The notes: generated by a model not told the origin, from the sequence alone. Counted from the stretch's first letter, positions 33,790 through 43,313 are shown. The stretch is DNA of 64,000 nt from Vibrio lentus (GCF_002875945.1 NZ_MCZK01000168.1:1-64000), one strand, 5' to 3'. Made by a program: numbers and translations.

Positions 33790-34155
33790 TATCTTATTGA
33801 TAAGCTTTAAGTATAGCCTCTATCTTAAGTAGATATTCCATCTATCTCTTTAAGCTTTCTAATTCCTGTTGCCTCATTCTATCTCTTAATAAACAGAACC
33901 ATTTTGGGTTTCACGCCAATAGCTGTCGATTACGCGACAATGATTGAGCACCAAGGACTCAACAGTTTCTCGCAAAACCAGCAACCTTGTTGCCTAACTT
34001 CAAACGTGTGAACTGATCATCTAAAGCGAGCCACATATGATCTGTTCACGCCAAAAATAACCATCAGGTTCACGAGCAAAACAAAAGAGGAGCCTCAGGG
34101 CTCCTCTTTTTTATCTTCTATCTTCATCTAGCAGCCAAATAAGCTCTTGCTAGAG
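33790..34155. other. Gap between the AraC gene and the uronate genes
   Basis: This 366-bp stretch contains the AraC promoter on the minus strand and, at 34083-34112, the terminator of the rpiB-family gene. I see no open frame with a convincing start between them. Confidence 0.5.
34083..34112 (-). terminator. Terminator of the kduD-rpiB operon
   Basis: AAAAGAGGAGCC (34083-34094) and GGCTCCTCTTTT (34099-34110) form a perfect 12-bp stem with loop TCAG. T tracts occur in both directions. It lies 44 bases beyond the stop of the minus-strand gene. Confidence 0.88.
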
Positions 34156-34794
34156 TTAATCTAAAAGTGAACGAACATAATCTGCAATGTCTGGGTTTTG
34201 GCAATGATCAAAGAAGCACTGTTGGAAACGTTCACTGCCAACCGCTGTTTTCACGAGTTCTTGATCGATTGCTCTTAGTGAATCAATAAAGTTATCTTTT
34301 ACCACCGCCGCTTTCACTTCATTCAAAATAGCCGCATTACGCTGCTGTGGTTCTGCTCGCTCTAATGGGTAACCTTGGCCACGCTCACCTGTGAAAGCCT
34401 TTTCGAATATGTAACGGATATTCAGCTCACCAGCCCAGCCAAAACCTTTAGCAAAAGCAAGAGCGATAGCATTGCCGTTGTTGATTTGGTTAAACAAGAA
34501 CGCATCAGATGGCTCTAGGCAGTAACCACAAACCACACCCGGATGCAGGTTCAGTGACATCAAAGCTCCTTGACCTGTACCGCAACCTGTCACAACAAAG
34601 TCCACAGCCTTTGAGTTGATCAGAATGCTCGCCATGATACCGAGATGAATATACGTTAAGTGGTGATCGTTCTCGTCTGTCATGCCTAAGTTGAAAACAT
34701 CGTGACCAATGCCACCAGCCACTGACTCTAGCTCAGCTGCAACCATGGCATTTTTACCTGCCTGACTGTTTTCCATCATTAAAGCGATTTTCAT
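34156..34794 (-). CDS. RpiB/LacA/LacB-family sugar isomerase, probable DhuI-type
   Basis: The 212-residue protein has the RpiB fold hallmarks: an N-terminal KIALMMENSQAGKNAMV, DHHLTYIHLGIMAS, and VTGCGTGQGALMSLNLHPGV, which is the phosphate-loop region of the family. It is longer than ordinary RpiB (about 150 residues). The gene follows a kduD homologue. In streptococci an RpiB-family protein (DhuI) replaces KduI as the isomerase of 4-deoxy-L-threo-5-hexosulose uronate beside a reductase (DhuD); by this parallel the protein probably isomerises an unsaturated-uronate product. A plain ribose-5-phosphate isomerase B is less likely in this context. Confidence 0.8.
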   Translation of the reverse strand: MKIALMMENSQAGKNAMVAAELESVAGGIGHDVFNLGMTDENDHHLTYIHLGIMASILINSKAVDFVVTGCGTGQGALMSLNLHPGVVCGYCLEPSDAFLFNQINNGNAIALAFAKGFGWAGELNIRYIFEKAFTGERGQGYPLERAEPQQRNAAILNEVKAAVVKDNFIDSLRAIDQELVKTAVGSERFQQCFFDHCQNPDIADYVRSLLD

Positions 34795-34846
34795 TTATCT
34801 TCTCCTGCAAGATTGCTGCAAACTCAATATTTAGAATAGAAACCAA

Positions 34847-35608
34847 TTAGCGTGCTAACCAACCACCGTCAACAGCGATGGTGTAGCCGTTAATGTAGTC
34901 CGATGCTGATGATGCTAAGAACACACAAGGACCTGCAATGTCTTGCGGTTTGCCCCAACGTTCAGCCGGAATGCGCTCAAGGATCGCTTGATTGCGCACG
35001 GCATCTTCACGCAGAGCTTGAGTATTGTTCGTTTCCATATAACCGGGTGCTATCGCATTCACATTGATTTTGTCGCGCGCCCATTCGTTCGCCATCGCAC
35101 GTGTCACTCCCATCACAGCACTTTTTGAAGCCGTATAGGAAGGAACTCGAATGCCACCTTGGAATGAGAGCATCGATGCAATGTTAATGATCTTTCCGCC
35201 AGTGCCTTGAGCCTTAAACTGCTTTGCAGCCGCCTGAGACATAAAGAACACAGTCTTGGTATTCACATTCATTACGTCATCCCAATCTTGCTCTGAGAAC
35301 TCAATAGCATCTTGGCGACGAATAATTCCGGCATTGTTCACGAGAATGTCGACTTGACCAAACTCAGCCAAAGTGCGCTCTATAATCCCAGGAATGCACG
35401 CTTGATCGAGAAGGTCTGCACTAACGTTCAGGAACGTATGGCCTGCTGCATTCATTTTCTCAATAGTATCTTCAGGCTCTGTACGGTTAACACCGACAAC
35501 TTTACAACCGGCTTCCGCTAGGCCTAATGCAATACCTTGCCCAAGCCCCGTGTTGCAGCCTGTCACTACCGCTACTTTCCCTTCCAGGTTGAATGACTCT
35601 AAGATCAT
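34847..35608 (-). CDS. kduD: 2-deoxy-D-gluconate 3-dehydrogenase/2-dehydro-3-deoxygluconate 5-dehydrogenase
   Basis: This short-chain dehydrogenase has the NAD motif TGCNTGLGQGIA, the NNAG motif and the catalytic Ser-Tyr-Lys (SYTASK), and ends in DYINGYTIAVDGGWLAR. From ATG 35608 it is 253 residues, the usual KduD length; GAGGAAG lies before this start, so the upstream M at 35656 is rejected. KduD reduces the ketose formed by the isomerase on the way to 2-keto-3-deoxygluconate. It is transcribed ahead of the RpiB-family gene. No polysaccharide lyase or uronate transporter is in the window. Confidence 0.87.
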   Translation of the reverse strand: MILESFNLEGKVAVVTGCNTGLGQGIALGLAEAGCKVVGVNRTEPEDTIEKMNAAGHTFLNVSADLLDQACIPGIIERTLAEFGQVDILVNNAGIIRRQDAIEFSEQDWDDVMNVNTKTVFFMSQAAAKQFKAQGTGGKIINIASMLSFQGGIRVPSYTASKSAVMGVTRAMANEWARDKINVNAIAPGYMETNNTQALREDAVRNQAILERIPAERWGKPQDIAGPCVFLASSASDYINGYTIAVDGGWLAR

Positions 35609-35926
35609 GCTCGCTTCCTCAACTACATTGGATTCATTGCGTATCGTTATTACCAATAATTAAATCATACAATAAGATGTAAATACGAGATCGACGTTGT
35701 AGAAGTTCGATCTTGAACCAAAATCAGTCTTACAAGTTGAAACGAGAACAACAAAATAAATAGATGGAATGGTGATTTAAAGAGGAGTGAATCTGCAACC
35801 GATTAGGAATAGAACGCCAGAGCATTCTATAAATCAGTTAACTTAGGATTATGGCAACAATTCCATGATTTATAAGGCAAAACGGTTTATACATAATAAT
35901 GTGTTATTTAAAGTACTGAAATTATC

Positions 35927-37258
35927 ATGACGCTCAGAGAAATCCTGAAAATTCCCAATGTCCGCTACTTCTTGATGTTCAGAAGTAGTTACTTTGCGCG
36001 TTTTTATTACCCTATTTTCACCCTACTCTATTTAGACTACGGCTTAACCCTTTCTCAATTTGCCATGCTCAACGTAGTTTGGGCGGCGACCATCGTGCTT
36101 GCAGAAGTTCCATCTGGGGCGTTCGCCGATACCTTAGGTCGCAAAAAGCTTGTGGTGTTGTCTTCGATTGTGATGTTCATTGAGATCGCGATGATCGCGC
36201 TCGTGCCGACCGGAGACGCTAACTTGGTGTTCATGGTCTTCTTGGTCAACCGGATACTCAGCGGGCTAGCAATGGCACTGGCAAGTGGAGCCGACGAGGC
36301 ACTGGCTTACGACACTTTGAAAGAGCAAGGTAACGAAGAATTATGGCCGCGAGTGTTACAAATCCAGCTTCGTGTCGCCTCTAGTGTGGGTATCTTTGTC
36401 ACCTTGATTGGTGCTGCGATGTACGACGTGAATTTTATGGCGAACATCTTTCATGCCCTCGGATTAGCAGAGCCAGAAAGCACCAAAGACCTCATGCGCA
36501 TCCCTGTTTTCGCTACTCTGTTTGTCGCTATGATCGCCATTTATGCCGCAGTTAACATGCGCGAAGAGAAAAAGGTGATGCCAAGCGACCAAACCAAATT
36601 AGCAACCACCATCGCCAGCCTTAAATTAACGGCTGACACAGGTAAGTGGGTACTTGCTACGCCTTACGTGCTGTTCATCTTGCTGTACTACAGTCTGTTC
36701 GAACACACTTCACGCATGTTCTTAACCATGAACAGCCAATATTATCTCGCCATCGATATTCCTATTATCTACTTCGGTTTTATTGGCGCAGGAATCAGTT
36801 TGCTCAAAATCATATTGGCGGGACAAAGCCGTAGATTGGCAGAAAGCATCGAGCCTAAAACCTTCATTGTGGTCATGGGGTTAGCGAGCATGGCGACCTA
36901 CTATTGGATCAGTTTAGGTTGGTCGATTTATGGCGTAATTCCTGCGCTGGTGCTGATCTTTATCATCATGACGATGAACATATTCATTAGCTACCATCTG
37001 AACAAAAAGACCGAGTCACACAACCGAGCGACCGTCCTCAGCTTCAAAGGCCTGATGTTTAACCTTGGGTATGGCTTGATCGGTATTTTGTATGCCTACT
37101 ACTATAAGTTGGTCTCTAATAATTACACCGAGCAAGAGATAGAACAGAACCTCGCCTTCCTAGCATCGCTATCTTCGTTCTGCTACTACTTCGCCTTATT
37201 GTTCGTTTTGATTAGCGCGTTGTTCTATTTCAAAAACAAGAAACAGCCGATCTTTTGA
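35927..37258 (+). CDS. MFS transporter
   Basis: The 443-residue protein is hydrophobic with about twelve membrane segments, starting with FLMFRSSYFARFYYPIFTLLYLDYGLTL and containing EVPSGAFADTLGRKKLVVLSS, the MFS loop 2-3 motif. The family branch and substrate are not recognised. The gene is divergent from kduD with a 318-bp AT-rich gap. It may or may not belong to uronate uptake; direction and distance give no strong link. Confidence 0.85.
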   Translation: MTLREILKIPNVRYFLMFRSSYFARFYYPIFTLLYLDYGLTLSQFAMLNVVWAATIVLAEVPSGAFADTLGRKKLVVLSSIVMFIEIAMIALVPTGDANLVFMVFLVNRILSGLAMALASGADEALAYDTLKEQGNEELWPRVLQIQLRVASSVGIFVTLIGAAMYDVNFMANIFHALGLAEPESTKDLMRIPVFATLFVAMIAIYAAVNMREEKKVMPSDQTKLATTIASLKLTADTGKWVLATPYVLFILLYYSLFEHTSRMFLTMNSQYYLAIDIPIIYFGFIGAGISLLKIILAGQSRRLAESIEPKTFIVVMGLASMATYYWISLGWSIYGVIPALVLIFIIMTMNIFISYHLNKKTESHNRATVLSFKGLMFNLGYGLIGILYAYYYKLVSNNYTEQEIEQNLAFLASLSSFCYYFALLFVLISALFYFKNKKQPIF

Positions 37259-37401
37259 AAAAAGCGTCGATCTTTTCAAGAACGTACTGATACCGAATAG
37301 AGAGTAAAAGTGAGCCTCTGGCTATAAATAGACCATGTCGCTTCTTATCATGTGATTTTTTGTTAAGATAATCATCAAATTACATTACACATGGAAGCGT
37401 C

Positions 37402-38283
37402 ATGTCTTTTAGTTGGATAGCCTTTACTCTTCTCGCAGCCTTCAGCCAATCTTGGCGCAATGCATTTCAAAGTAAATTAGCGGGCACAATGAGTGTGGCT
37501 GGCGTGACGTTAGCTCGCTTTATTTGGGCAGGCCCAATCGCGCTTATTTATCTCTATTCGCTGTACCAATGGCAACCAGTCTCAGTGCCTAATTTTTCCG
37601 GTGAGTTTGTTTTCTACATTGTTGCTGCTGCGATTATGCAGATCCTCGCGACAGGCTTGATGGTGATGCTGTTTAAACTAGAGAACTATGCAATAGGTGC
37701 AGGGCTAGCCAAATGTGAGGCTCCGGTTTCAGCGGTATTGTCCGTACTGTTTTTTGGCACCGCTCTGACTATTACTGGGTGGGTTGGTGTACTTGTTGGT
37801 ACCTTGGGCGTGTTGATCATGAGCAGCTCTTCCGGCTGGCGAAGCCTCTCTCCCAAAGTCTTTCTCTTAGGTATGGCTTGCAGCACCGCCTTTGCTTTAA
37901 CGTCTCTTTGGGTTCGAGAAGCCAGCTTAAGCATCGGCCTACCCTTCCCTCATAGCGCTGCATGGGTGCTGTTCCTCGTCATTTCCCTTCAGACAGTGAT
38001 TATCTGTACGTATCTCTTTTTCAGAGAACGCGACACATTGCGCCAGATATTTACCAAGTCGAAACTGGTGGTGATGACAAGTCTAGCAAGTGTGATTGGT
38101 TCTCTTGGCTGGTTTAGCGCGATGTCACTTCAAGCCGTGCCTTATGTAAAAACATTAGGGCAAATCGAAGTGGTCTTTATGGTATTAATCTCTTACTTCT
38201 GGTTAGGGCAAAGCATTGCTCGCAAAGACATTCTTGCGCTGATCTTGCTTTCTATCGCCGCTGTGTTGGTAATGTGGCAGTAG
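37402..38283 (+). CDS. DMT-family (EamA-type) transporter
   Basis: The 293-residue inner membrane protein has about ten predicted membrane segments arranged as two EamA repeats. The first includes SWRNAFQSKLAGTMSVAGVTLARFIWAGPIALIYLY and the second LGWFSAMSLQAVPYVKTLGQIEVVFMVLISYFWLGQ, the conserved end of a DMT repeat. Exporters of amino acids and metabolites have this form; the substrate is not known. It is a single gene. Confidence 0.85.
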   Translation: MSFSWIAFTLLAAFSQSWRNAFQSKLAGTMSVAGVTLARFIWAGPIALIYLYSLYQWQPVSVPNFSGEFVFYIVAAAIMQILATGLMVMLFKLENYAIGAGLAKCEAPVSAVLSVLFFGTALTITGWVGVLVGTLGVLIMSSSSGWRSLSPKVFLLGMACSTAFALTSLWVREASLSIGLPFPHSAAWVLFLVISLQTVIICTYLFFRERDTLRQIFTKSKLVVMTSLASVIGSLGWFSAMSLQAVPYVKTLGQIEVVFMVLISYFWLGQSIARKDILALILLSIAAVLVMWQ

Positions 38284-38482
38284 TTTGACCGACGCTACCA
38301 AGGTAAGTATTGGCCGAACAAAAGTGAGCAAACTGACCTTTAATCCATACTCATGATAAATACATCACGCCGCCATATAAGTTTTACGGTGGCGTAAAAT
38401 GATAAGAACCACTTCCACATAGTTTCTATAGTGCACGTATCAGCTATTTGTAATCTCCACTTACCCAATAGGATACAGCCAA

Positions 38483-38728
38483 ATGAAAACACTCGCTCAA
38501 ATCGCACTAGCAACAATCGTATTTACAACCTCACTAATGGCATTCGCAGAACCTGTGACCACAAACGAAGCCCAATCAGAAGCGTCGACCATAACAGTGA
38601 AGCATGAAGCAATGACAGTGACGCTAACAGATAAGCATTTTGTGCCTGTAGATGAAGAAGAAACCGCTGAGACTCAGAAGCTAACGCAAAATCACAATAC
38701 CGACTCATCACCACAACCAGCAATATAG
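38483..38728 (+). CDS. Small secreted protein of unknown function
   Basis: The 81-residue protein has a signal peptide (MKTLAQIALATIVFTTSLMAFA). The mature part is low in hydrophobic residues, rich in Thr, Glu and Gln, and resembles no family I know. AGGATA precedes the ATG. Confidence 0.5.
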   Translation: MKTLAQIALATIVFTTSLMAFAEPVTTNEAQSEASTITVKHEAMTVTLTDKHFVPVDEEETAETQKLTQNHNTDSSPQPAI

Positions 38729-38953
38729 TGTTAGCACCAATAAAGACTGATCACGGATTTACTCATCATCGAGAACGTTCACACTGGCTTAGGTGTGGAC
38801 AGCATCGATGAAAAAGCAACAACAAACAAGCAGCTCAGCACTACAGTTAATTTCTTGTCAGAAAATCGATAAGCACGGCATCGATGACTAGTATTAAGCT
38901 TAGATTCAACCATAATCTAATTATTATTAACGGTAGCTTAAATGGTTTGTTTA

Positions 38954-39853
38954 ATGGATCTCAACCTTCTCAAAACTCTAGATGCGGTAATGAAAGCTCG
39001 TAGTGTGAACGTTGCAGCGGAAGCATTAGGGATTTCAGCCCCTGCAGTAAGCCAATCCCTCAACCGGTTAAGAGAACAATACAACGACCCTTTATTCATA
39101 CGCGAAGGACGTGGTATTACTCCGACAAACTTTGCTGTTGAGTTGCACGCGGAAGTGCAAGAGCCTTTGAATTTACTCTTAAATGGGTCTAAATCTCGCC
39201 AACACTTTGATGCCCAAAATAGTCGCCGTACCTTCCGAATATCCAGCCACAAAGACATCGATATATTGGTCGTTCCCACATTAACCAAGTATCGAACCGA
39301 GCATGCGCCCAACACCAATATTGAAGCTGACATTGAGCACCTTGATGAGCAATCACGACAAGCCGATTTAAGACAACGAAAAGTCGATGTTATTTTGTCG
39401 ACGGTTCCCTTAGAGGAGCATGGTTACTACAACGAGAAACTGTTTGAACAACGCCTTGTGGTGGTTCTGAATGCGAGTCACTCTCGAATTCAAGACAGTA
39501 TGACGATGGAGCAGTTTTTTGCCGAAGAACACATCATTTGGCAAACACAAAGAATGAATAACTACACCCTTGATTCAGTCAGTAACGTACCGCTACCTGT
39601 ACGTAAAATTGCTTACAGAACAAGTTCCGCACTCACTGGATTGGTATTGGCTAGCCAGACAGACTGGCTGTGTGTAACAGCGAATTCCATTGCAGAGAAA
39701 GTATCCAAAAATGATAAATATCGAATTGTTGAGTTACCATTTTCAACTGAGCCAGTGCCCATTTATATGACTTGGCATCATTCTCAGCGTAATGACAATG
39801 GACATAAGTGGTTTCGTGATGCGTTAATTTCCGCCACTCAATCCCTCACTTAA
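38954..39853 (+). CDS. LysR-family regulator upstream of a YiaW-YiaV pair
   Basis: The protein begins MDLNLLKTLDAVMKARSVNVAAEALGISAPAVSQSLNRLREQYNDPLFIREGRG, the LysR helix-turn-helix. ATG 38954 gives the standard family start; an in-frame ATG at 38942 adds four residues. The gene is on the same strand as the following yiaW and yiaV genes, 179 bp upstream. A run of evenly spaced TTAAG elements and a stem-loop follow its stop. Confidence 0.9.
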   Translation: MDLNLLKTLDAVMKARSVNVAAEALGISAPAVSQSLNRLREQYNDPLFIREGRGITPTNFAVELHAEVQEPLNLLLNGSKSRQHFDAQNSRRTFRISSHKDIDILVVPTLTKYRTEHAPNTNIEADIEHLDEQSRQADLRQRKVDVILSTVPLEEHGYYNEKLFEQRLVVVLNASHSRIQDSMTMEQFFAEEHIIWQTQRMNNYTLDSVSNVPLPVRKIAYRTSSALTGLVLASQTDWLCVTANSIAEKVSKNDKYRIVELPFSTEPVPIYMTWHHSQRNDNGHKWFRDALISATQSLT

Positions 39854-39928
39854 GCCCACTCCTTCTCTAATTAAGCCCCTTATCTCTTTAATTAAGCCAA
39901 ACCGCACTCTGGATTAAGTAATACTTAA
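39850..39928 (+). repeat. Helically phased TTAAG repeat array before yiaW
   Basis: TTAAGCC starts at 39850, 39871 and 39892, exactly 21 bp apart, and TTAAG recurs at 39914 inside the perfect palindrome TTAAGTAATACTTAA (39914-39928). Intervening bases are only loosely conserved. The first copy includes the stop codon of the LysR gene. The spacing of two helical turns puts every copy on one face of the DNA. Confidence 0.6.
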
Positions 39929-39935
39929 ATGTCAT

Positions 39936-39969
39936 TTAACCTTTACCCTATCGATTGGGTAAGGGTTAA
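39936..39969 (+). terminator. Stem-loop between lysR and yiaW
   Basis: TTAACCTTTACCC and GGGTAAGGGTTAA form a 13-bp stem (one U-G pair in RNA) around TATCGATT. Only CTTTT follows. It may terminate the LysR transcript or act as an attenuator for the next genes. Confidence 0.55.
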
Positions 39970-40032
39970 CTTTTATGCTCTCTGATTCTGCTGAAATTAA
40001 TGGTCGATTTCATCTGTAATAGAGAGAACATT

Positions 40033-40341
40033 ATGAACCTTACTTTAGATTACTTATCTTTGGGTATTCTGATCCTCGTACTACTGATTTTGGTGTACGG
40101 ACTCATTGTTATTCACGATATTCCTTATGAAATTGCTGTAAAACGCAATCACCCCCATCAAGATGCCATCCACGTAGCCGGCTGGGTCAGCCTCTTTTTC
40201 TTACACGTCATGTGGCCACTACTTTGGGTTTGGGCCATGTTGAGTGAGCCTTTGAGAACAACGAATACAGAACAATCAAAGCTCGATGAGCTGGAAAAAC
40301 GTATCGATGCGCTGCAAGCAAAAAGCGAAGGGGAACAGTAA
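40033..40341 (+). CDS. yiaW: YiaW-like DUF3302 inner membrane protein
   Basis: From ATG 40033, with GAGAGA before it, the protein has 102 residues, close to E. coli YiaW. Two membrane segments (YLSLGILILVLLILVYGLIVIHDIPYE and HVAGWVSLFFLHVMWPLLWVWAM) are followed by a coiled-coil-like tail (QSKLDELEKRIDALQAKS). The stop overlaps the next ATG by one base, so it is translationally coupled to yiaV. Its role is not known beyond being a partner of a HlyD-like protein. Confidence 0.8.
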   Translation: MNLTLDYLSLGILILVLLILVYGLIVIHDIPYEIAVKRNHPHQDAIHVAGWVSLFFLHVMWPLLWVWAMLSEPLRTTNTEQSKLDELEKRIDALQAKSEGEQ

Positions 40342-41459
40342 TGGAAACGTTGATAATTTTAAGCTATGTCGCACTGTGTGTGATTGTATTTCGTGTATTG
40401 AAGCTGCCTAAAAACAAATGGACAATTACCACCGCGACTGTCATCGGGGCTTTTTTAGTCGGTTGGATATTCTTATACATGGCGATGTATCAACCAGTAG
40501 CAAGAGTGGCCGGTGTATATAGTGTTACCACCCCAATCACCTCAGAAGTTTCGGGTGAAGTCACCGACGTTTTTGTGCGAGGCAATGTTGCTTTGAAGAA
40601 AGGCGCTCCTCTGTACCAAATTGACCCAACTCCATTTCAAGCAACAGTAGACAGAGCCAAAGCAGAAGTCACTGCGGCGAACGCCACCATTGATGAATTG
40701 CTTCTATCTAAACAAAACATCCGCGAATCAATCAAGAAAACACAAGCTCAACTTGTCTTCAATGAAAAGGAATTGAGCCGTTTTATCGAGCTGGCAAAAA
40801 GTGATTTCGCCTCTCAAACAAAAGTAGACAAATTTACTGACTCCATTGCAGAGCTCAAAGCAGTTCAGGCACAAAACCACATTCAATTGAACGTGGCTGA
40901 CTCGAAGATTGCACAACAATTGGCCGCAAAAAAGGTTCACCTTGCCGAGCTCGATAAAGCTCAGTTCGACCTCAATAAAACGTTGGTGGTTGCGCCGACA
41001 GATGGCTATGTCACACAGGTAGCGTTGCGCCCAGGCATGAAAAGCCGTGTCGTCCCTTTCCAAGGAAACCTAACTTTTGTACATGACGAATCTAAAACCA
41101 TTGTCGCTGCATTCAAACAAAACCCAGCGCGTTATATCAAACCCGGCTACGAAGCAGAAGTGACCTTCAAAACCATTCCCGGTCATGCTTACCGAGCAAA
41201 AGTCGTCGATGTATTAGACATCTTCAAACAAGGTGCCGTCACACCATCGGGTAATCTAAATGATCCTCTTCAAAGAGTCGGTGGTCGCGTATTAGTGAAA
41301 GTTGAGCTTGTTCAACCTGAGCTATTGGATGGTCAACCTATCCCTGCCGGTACAGACGCGCATGTCGCCGTGTATTCACCGAAGTGGGAAATGTTCTCTA
41401 TCGTACGCAAAGTAATTCTACGCATGCAAAGTTGGCAAAACTGGGTTTTTGAAGGTTAG
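40341..41459 (+). CDS. yiaV: YiaV-like HlyD-family membrane fusion protein
   Basis: The 372-residue protein has two N-terminal membrane segments, then the HlyD layout: a lipoyl half (VTTPITSEVSGEVTDVFVRGNVALKKGAPLYQID), a long alpha-hairpin of about 110 residues, the second lipoyl half (FDLNKTLVVAPTDGYVTQVALRPG) and a beta-barrel. It links an inner membrane component to the periplasm. No dedicated ABC or RND pump is adjacent, as in the E. coli yiaWV pair. It overlaps yiaW by one base. Confidence 0.87.
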   Translation: METLIILSYVALCVIVFRVLKLPKNKWTITTATVIGAFLVGWIFLYMAMYQPVARVAGVYSVTTPITSEVSGEVTDVFVRGNVALKKGAPLYQIDPTPFQATVDRAKAEVTAANATIDELLLSKQNIRESIKKTQAQLVFNEKELSRFIELAKSDFASQTKVDKFTDSIAELKAVQAQNHIQLNVADSKIAQQLAAKKVHLAELDKAQFDLNKTLVVAPTDGYVTQVALRPGMKSRVVPFQGNLTFVHDESKTIVAAFKQNPARYIKPGYEAEVTFKTIPGHAYRAKVVDVLDIFKQGAVTPSGNLNDPLQRVGGRVLVKVELVQPELLDGQPIPAGTDAHVAVYSPKWEMFSIVRKVILRMQSWQNWVFEG

Positions 41460-41528
41460 CGTTTAGCACTCAAAAACAATAACTTATGAATTTAATGCCA
41501 TTGAATTCAAACCAGTAGAGAAACCAGA

Positions 41529-41771
41529 ATGAACTCAATTCACATCACTAATACAACCGTAAAGAGCGTGCTTGTCGCGCTCTTATTGCTCTTCACGAGT
41601 ATGACGTTTGCTGGATACATAGTGTTTTACGATAACGAAGCACAACTTTCAGCTGACAACGCTATCGACAAAGGAGACGCCGTGTTAATCATTGACGAAG
41701 ACGATGTAATCCAAAGCAAAGACCTTTATTACTGCGATATCACTATCATCCAACAACGATTACTAAAATAG
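41529..41771 (+). CDS. Small secreted or membrane protein of unknown function
   Basis: The 80-residue protein has a hydrophobic N-terminal segment (SVLVALLLLFTSMTFAGYIVFY) that may be a signal peptide or anchor, then an acidic tail with one cysteine. It lies 69 bp after yiaV on the same strand and could be cotranscribed. I do not recognise it. Confidence 0.5.
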   Translation: MNSIHITNTTVKSVLVALLLLFTSMTFAGYIVFYDNEAQLSADNAIDKGDAVLIIDEDDVIQSKDLYYCDITIIQQRLLK

Positions 41772-41896
41772 CCCTGAAGTATGGCGGTAAGGTACATAGA
41801 CGCGCTTAAGTTACTTGGTTGAATGGCACCTGTCTGGCATTATGCGCCCAAGAAATACGTGGTTATTACACGGTACAGAATGAACGAAGGTAATCA

Positions 41897-42685
41897 GTGG
41901 TAGAAAACGGCCAACAACTAAGTAACCAATACGACGAACATGGTTACTTTGTTATCAGAAATTATTTCGATGAAGCTCAGATTGCATCGCTTAGAGAAGT
42001 CGTGCTCAAATTCCATGAATCATGGAAAGCAGACAACGAAGAGTTCTATCAAGAAGAGGCATTTAACTCATCTTTGATTACAGGCAGCGAGTATCTACCC
42101 GCCGACGATAGAACCGTACTGTTTGACTTCATCAGCTCAAAAAAAGTCATGGAAGTGGTCGATGCGGTCATACCGAACAAACCTGCATTCATGAACACGC
42201 AGCTGTTCTTCAACCCTGTGAACCCTCAACAAAAAGACTTCTGGCATCGCGACTGTCAATACGACTATGACATTGATGACCAAATGAAAGTCATCATGGA
42301 AACCCAAGTATTACACCTCCGTGTACCAATATTTGATGAGCCTGGGATGGAACTTGTCCCCGGAACACACAAGCGCTGGGACAACGAAGAAGAATACAAC
42401 GTTCGCCAGGAAGAGAATGGAAAGGTAAGCAGCGATGACATCTCTGGCGGCAAGCAGATACCGTTAGCAGCCGGCGACTTGTTGGTGTTTTCAGCGGATA
42501 TGATCCACAGAGGTCGATACGGATTAGATCGTTTAGCATTGGATATTTTAATCTTTGATTCAGCAGCAGACTATGTCGACTACGTTGATGACGACTGTTT
42601 ACCAACGTCAGCAATGCTAAGCAATATTACTGATCCAAGACTGTTTATGAACACGCTACACTTAAAGTCGATGCAGTGCTCGTAA
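41897..42685 (+). CDS. Phytanoyl-CoA dioxygenase (PhyH) family protein
   Basis: The 262-residue protein is a PhyH-family Fe(II)/2-oxoglutarate-dependent oxygenase. FVIRNYFDEAQIASLREVV near the start, His117-x-Asp119 in FWHRDCQ and the distal His204 in DMIHRGRYG form the expected facial triad. GTG 41897 is the start, with AAGG seven bases upstream. The substrate is not known; such enzymes hydroxylate small molecules and natural products. The last 28 codons are duplicated at 44924-45007, on the far side of the radical SAM pair. Confidence 0.85.
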   Translation: MVENGQQLSNQYDEHGYFVIRNYFDEAQIASLREVVLKFHESWKADNEEFYQEEAFNSSLITGSEYLPADDRTVLFDFISSKKVMEVVDAVIPNKPAFMNTQLFFNPVNPQQKDFWHRDCQYDYDIDDQMKVIMETQVLHLRVPIFDEPGMELVPGTHKRWDNEEEYNVRQEENGKVSSDDISGGKQIPLAAGDLLVFSADMIHRGRYGLDRLALDILIFDSAADYVDYVDDDCLPTSAMLSNITDPRLFMNTLHLKSMQCS

Positions 42686-42804
42686 GCGATTAACACAGTT
42701 ACACCGAAGGTCACGTGACTTAAAAATAATAACAAATATGTTCACATTTAATTCATAGCGCTCGCAATAAGATAGCTTCATATTCAATATTCGAGATAAG
42801 CCAT

Positions 42805-43146
42805 ATGAAAAAATCAATTACTAGTATTTCACTACTTACAGCACTTGTTTCGGGTACTGCTTTAGCTGAAGTGAATGGCGAAGATTTTAACGAGTTCCCT
42901 AAACAAGATGCTGCGCACTGCTTTGGTTGGGCGGCAGGCTTAGATAAAGACCAAGACTACGCCAAGTTTATTGTAGAACTATCGAAAGATCGCACAGTGA
43001 GTGTCAAAGAAGACCCTTATATAATGGAAGAGTTCGGCACTGCAATGGGTTATTCAGAAGCGATGTTAGAATTTGCTGGGAAAGAAGCTGCGGACGCAAA
43101 ATATAAACTAGTCTGCGAACCAATCAAACAAAGCTATGGTTTTTAA
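42805..43146 (+). CDS. Small secreted protein of unknown function
   Basis: The 113-residue protein has a signal peptide (MKKSITSISLLTALVSGTALA) and a mature part of about 92 residues with two cysteines (AAHCFGWAAG and KLVCEP), which could form a disulfide. A terminator follows. I do not recognise the family. Confidence 0.65.
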   Translation: MKKSITSISLLTALVSGTALAEVNGEDFNEFPKQDAAHCFGWAAGLDKDQDYAKFIVELSKDRTVSVKEDPYIMEEFGTAMGYSEAMLEFAGKEAADAKYKLVCEPIKQSYGF

Positions 43147-43192
43147 TCGCGGAGTTTCACAGCTACGCCAAGTAAGTTTGGTGAAAACTTTA

Positions 43193-43220
43193 TTTAAAGG
43201 CTCCACATGGAGCCTTTAAA
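43193..43220 (+). terminator. Terminator after the small secreted protein gene
   Basis: TTTAAAGGCTCC and GGAGCCTTTAAA form a perfect 12-bp stem with loop ACAT. The T tract is part of the stem, so termination strength is uncertain. Confidence 0.6.
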
Positions 43221-43313
43221 ATGAGCTAATTCAGTCATGAATCCGGATAGCCAAATTTATTTATAGCCCTCGCGATTTTCATTCCATGTATTCAGCTCAA
43301 TAAAGAACAAATT

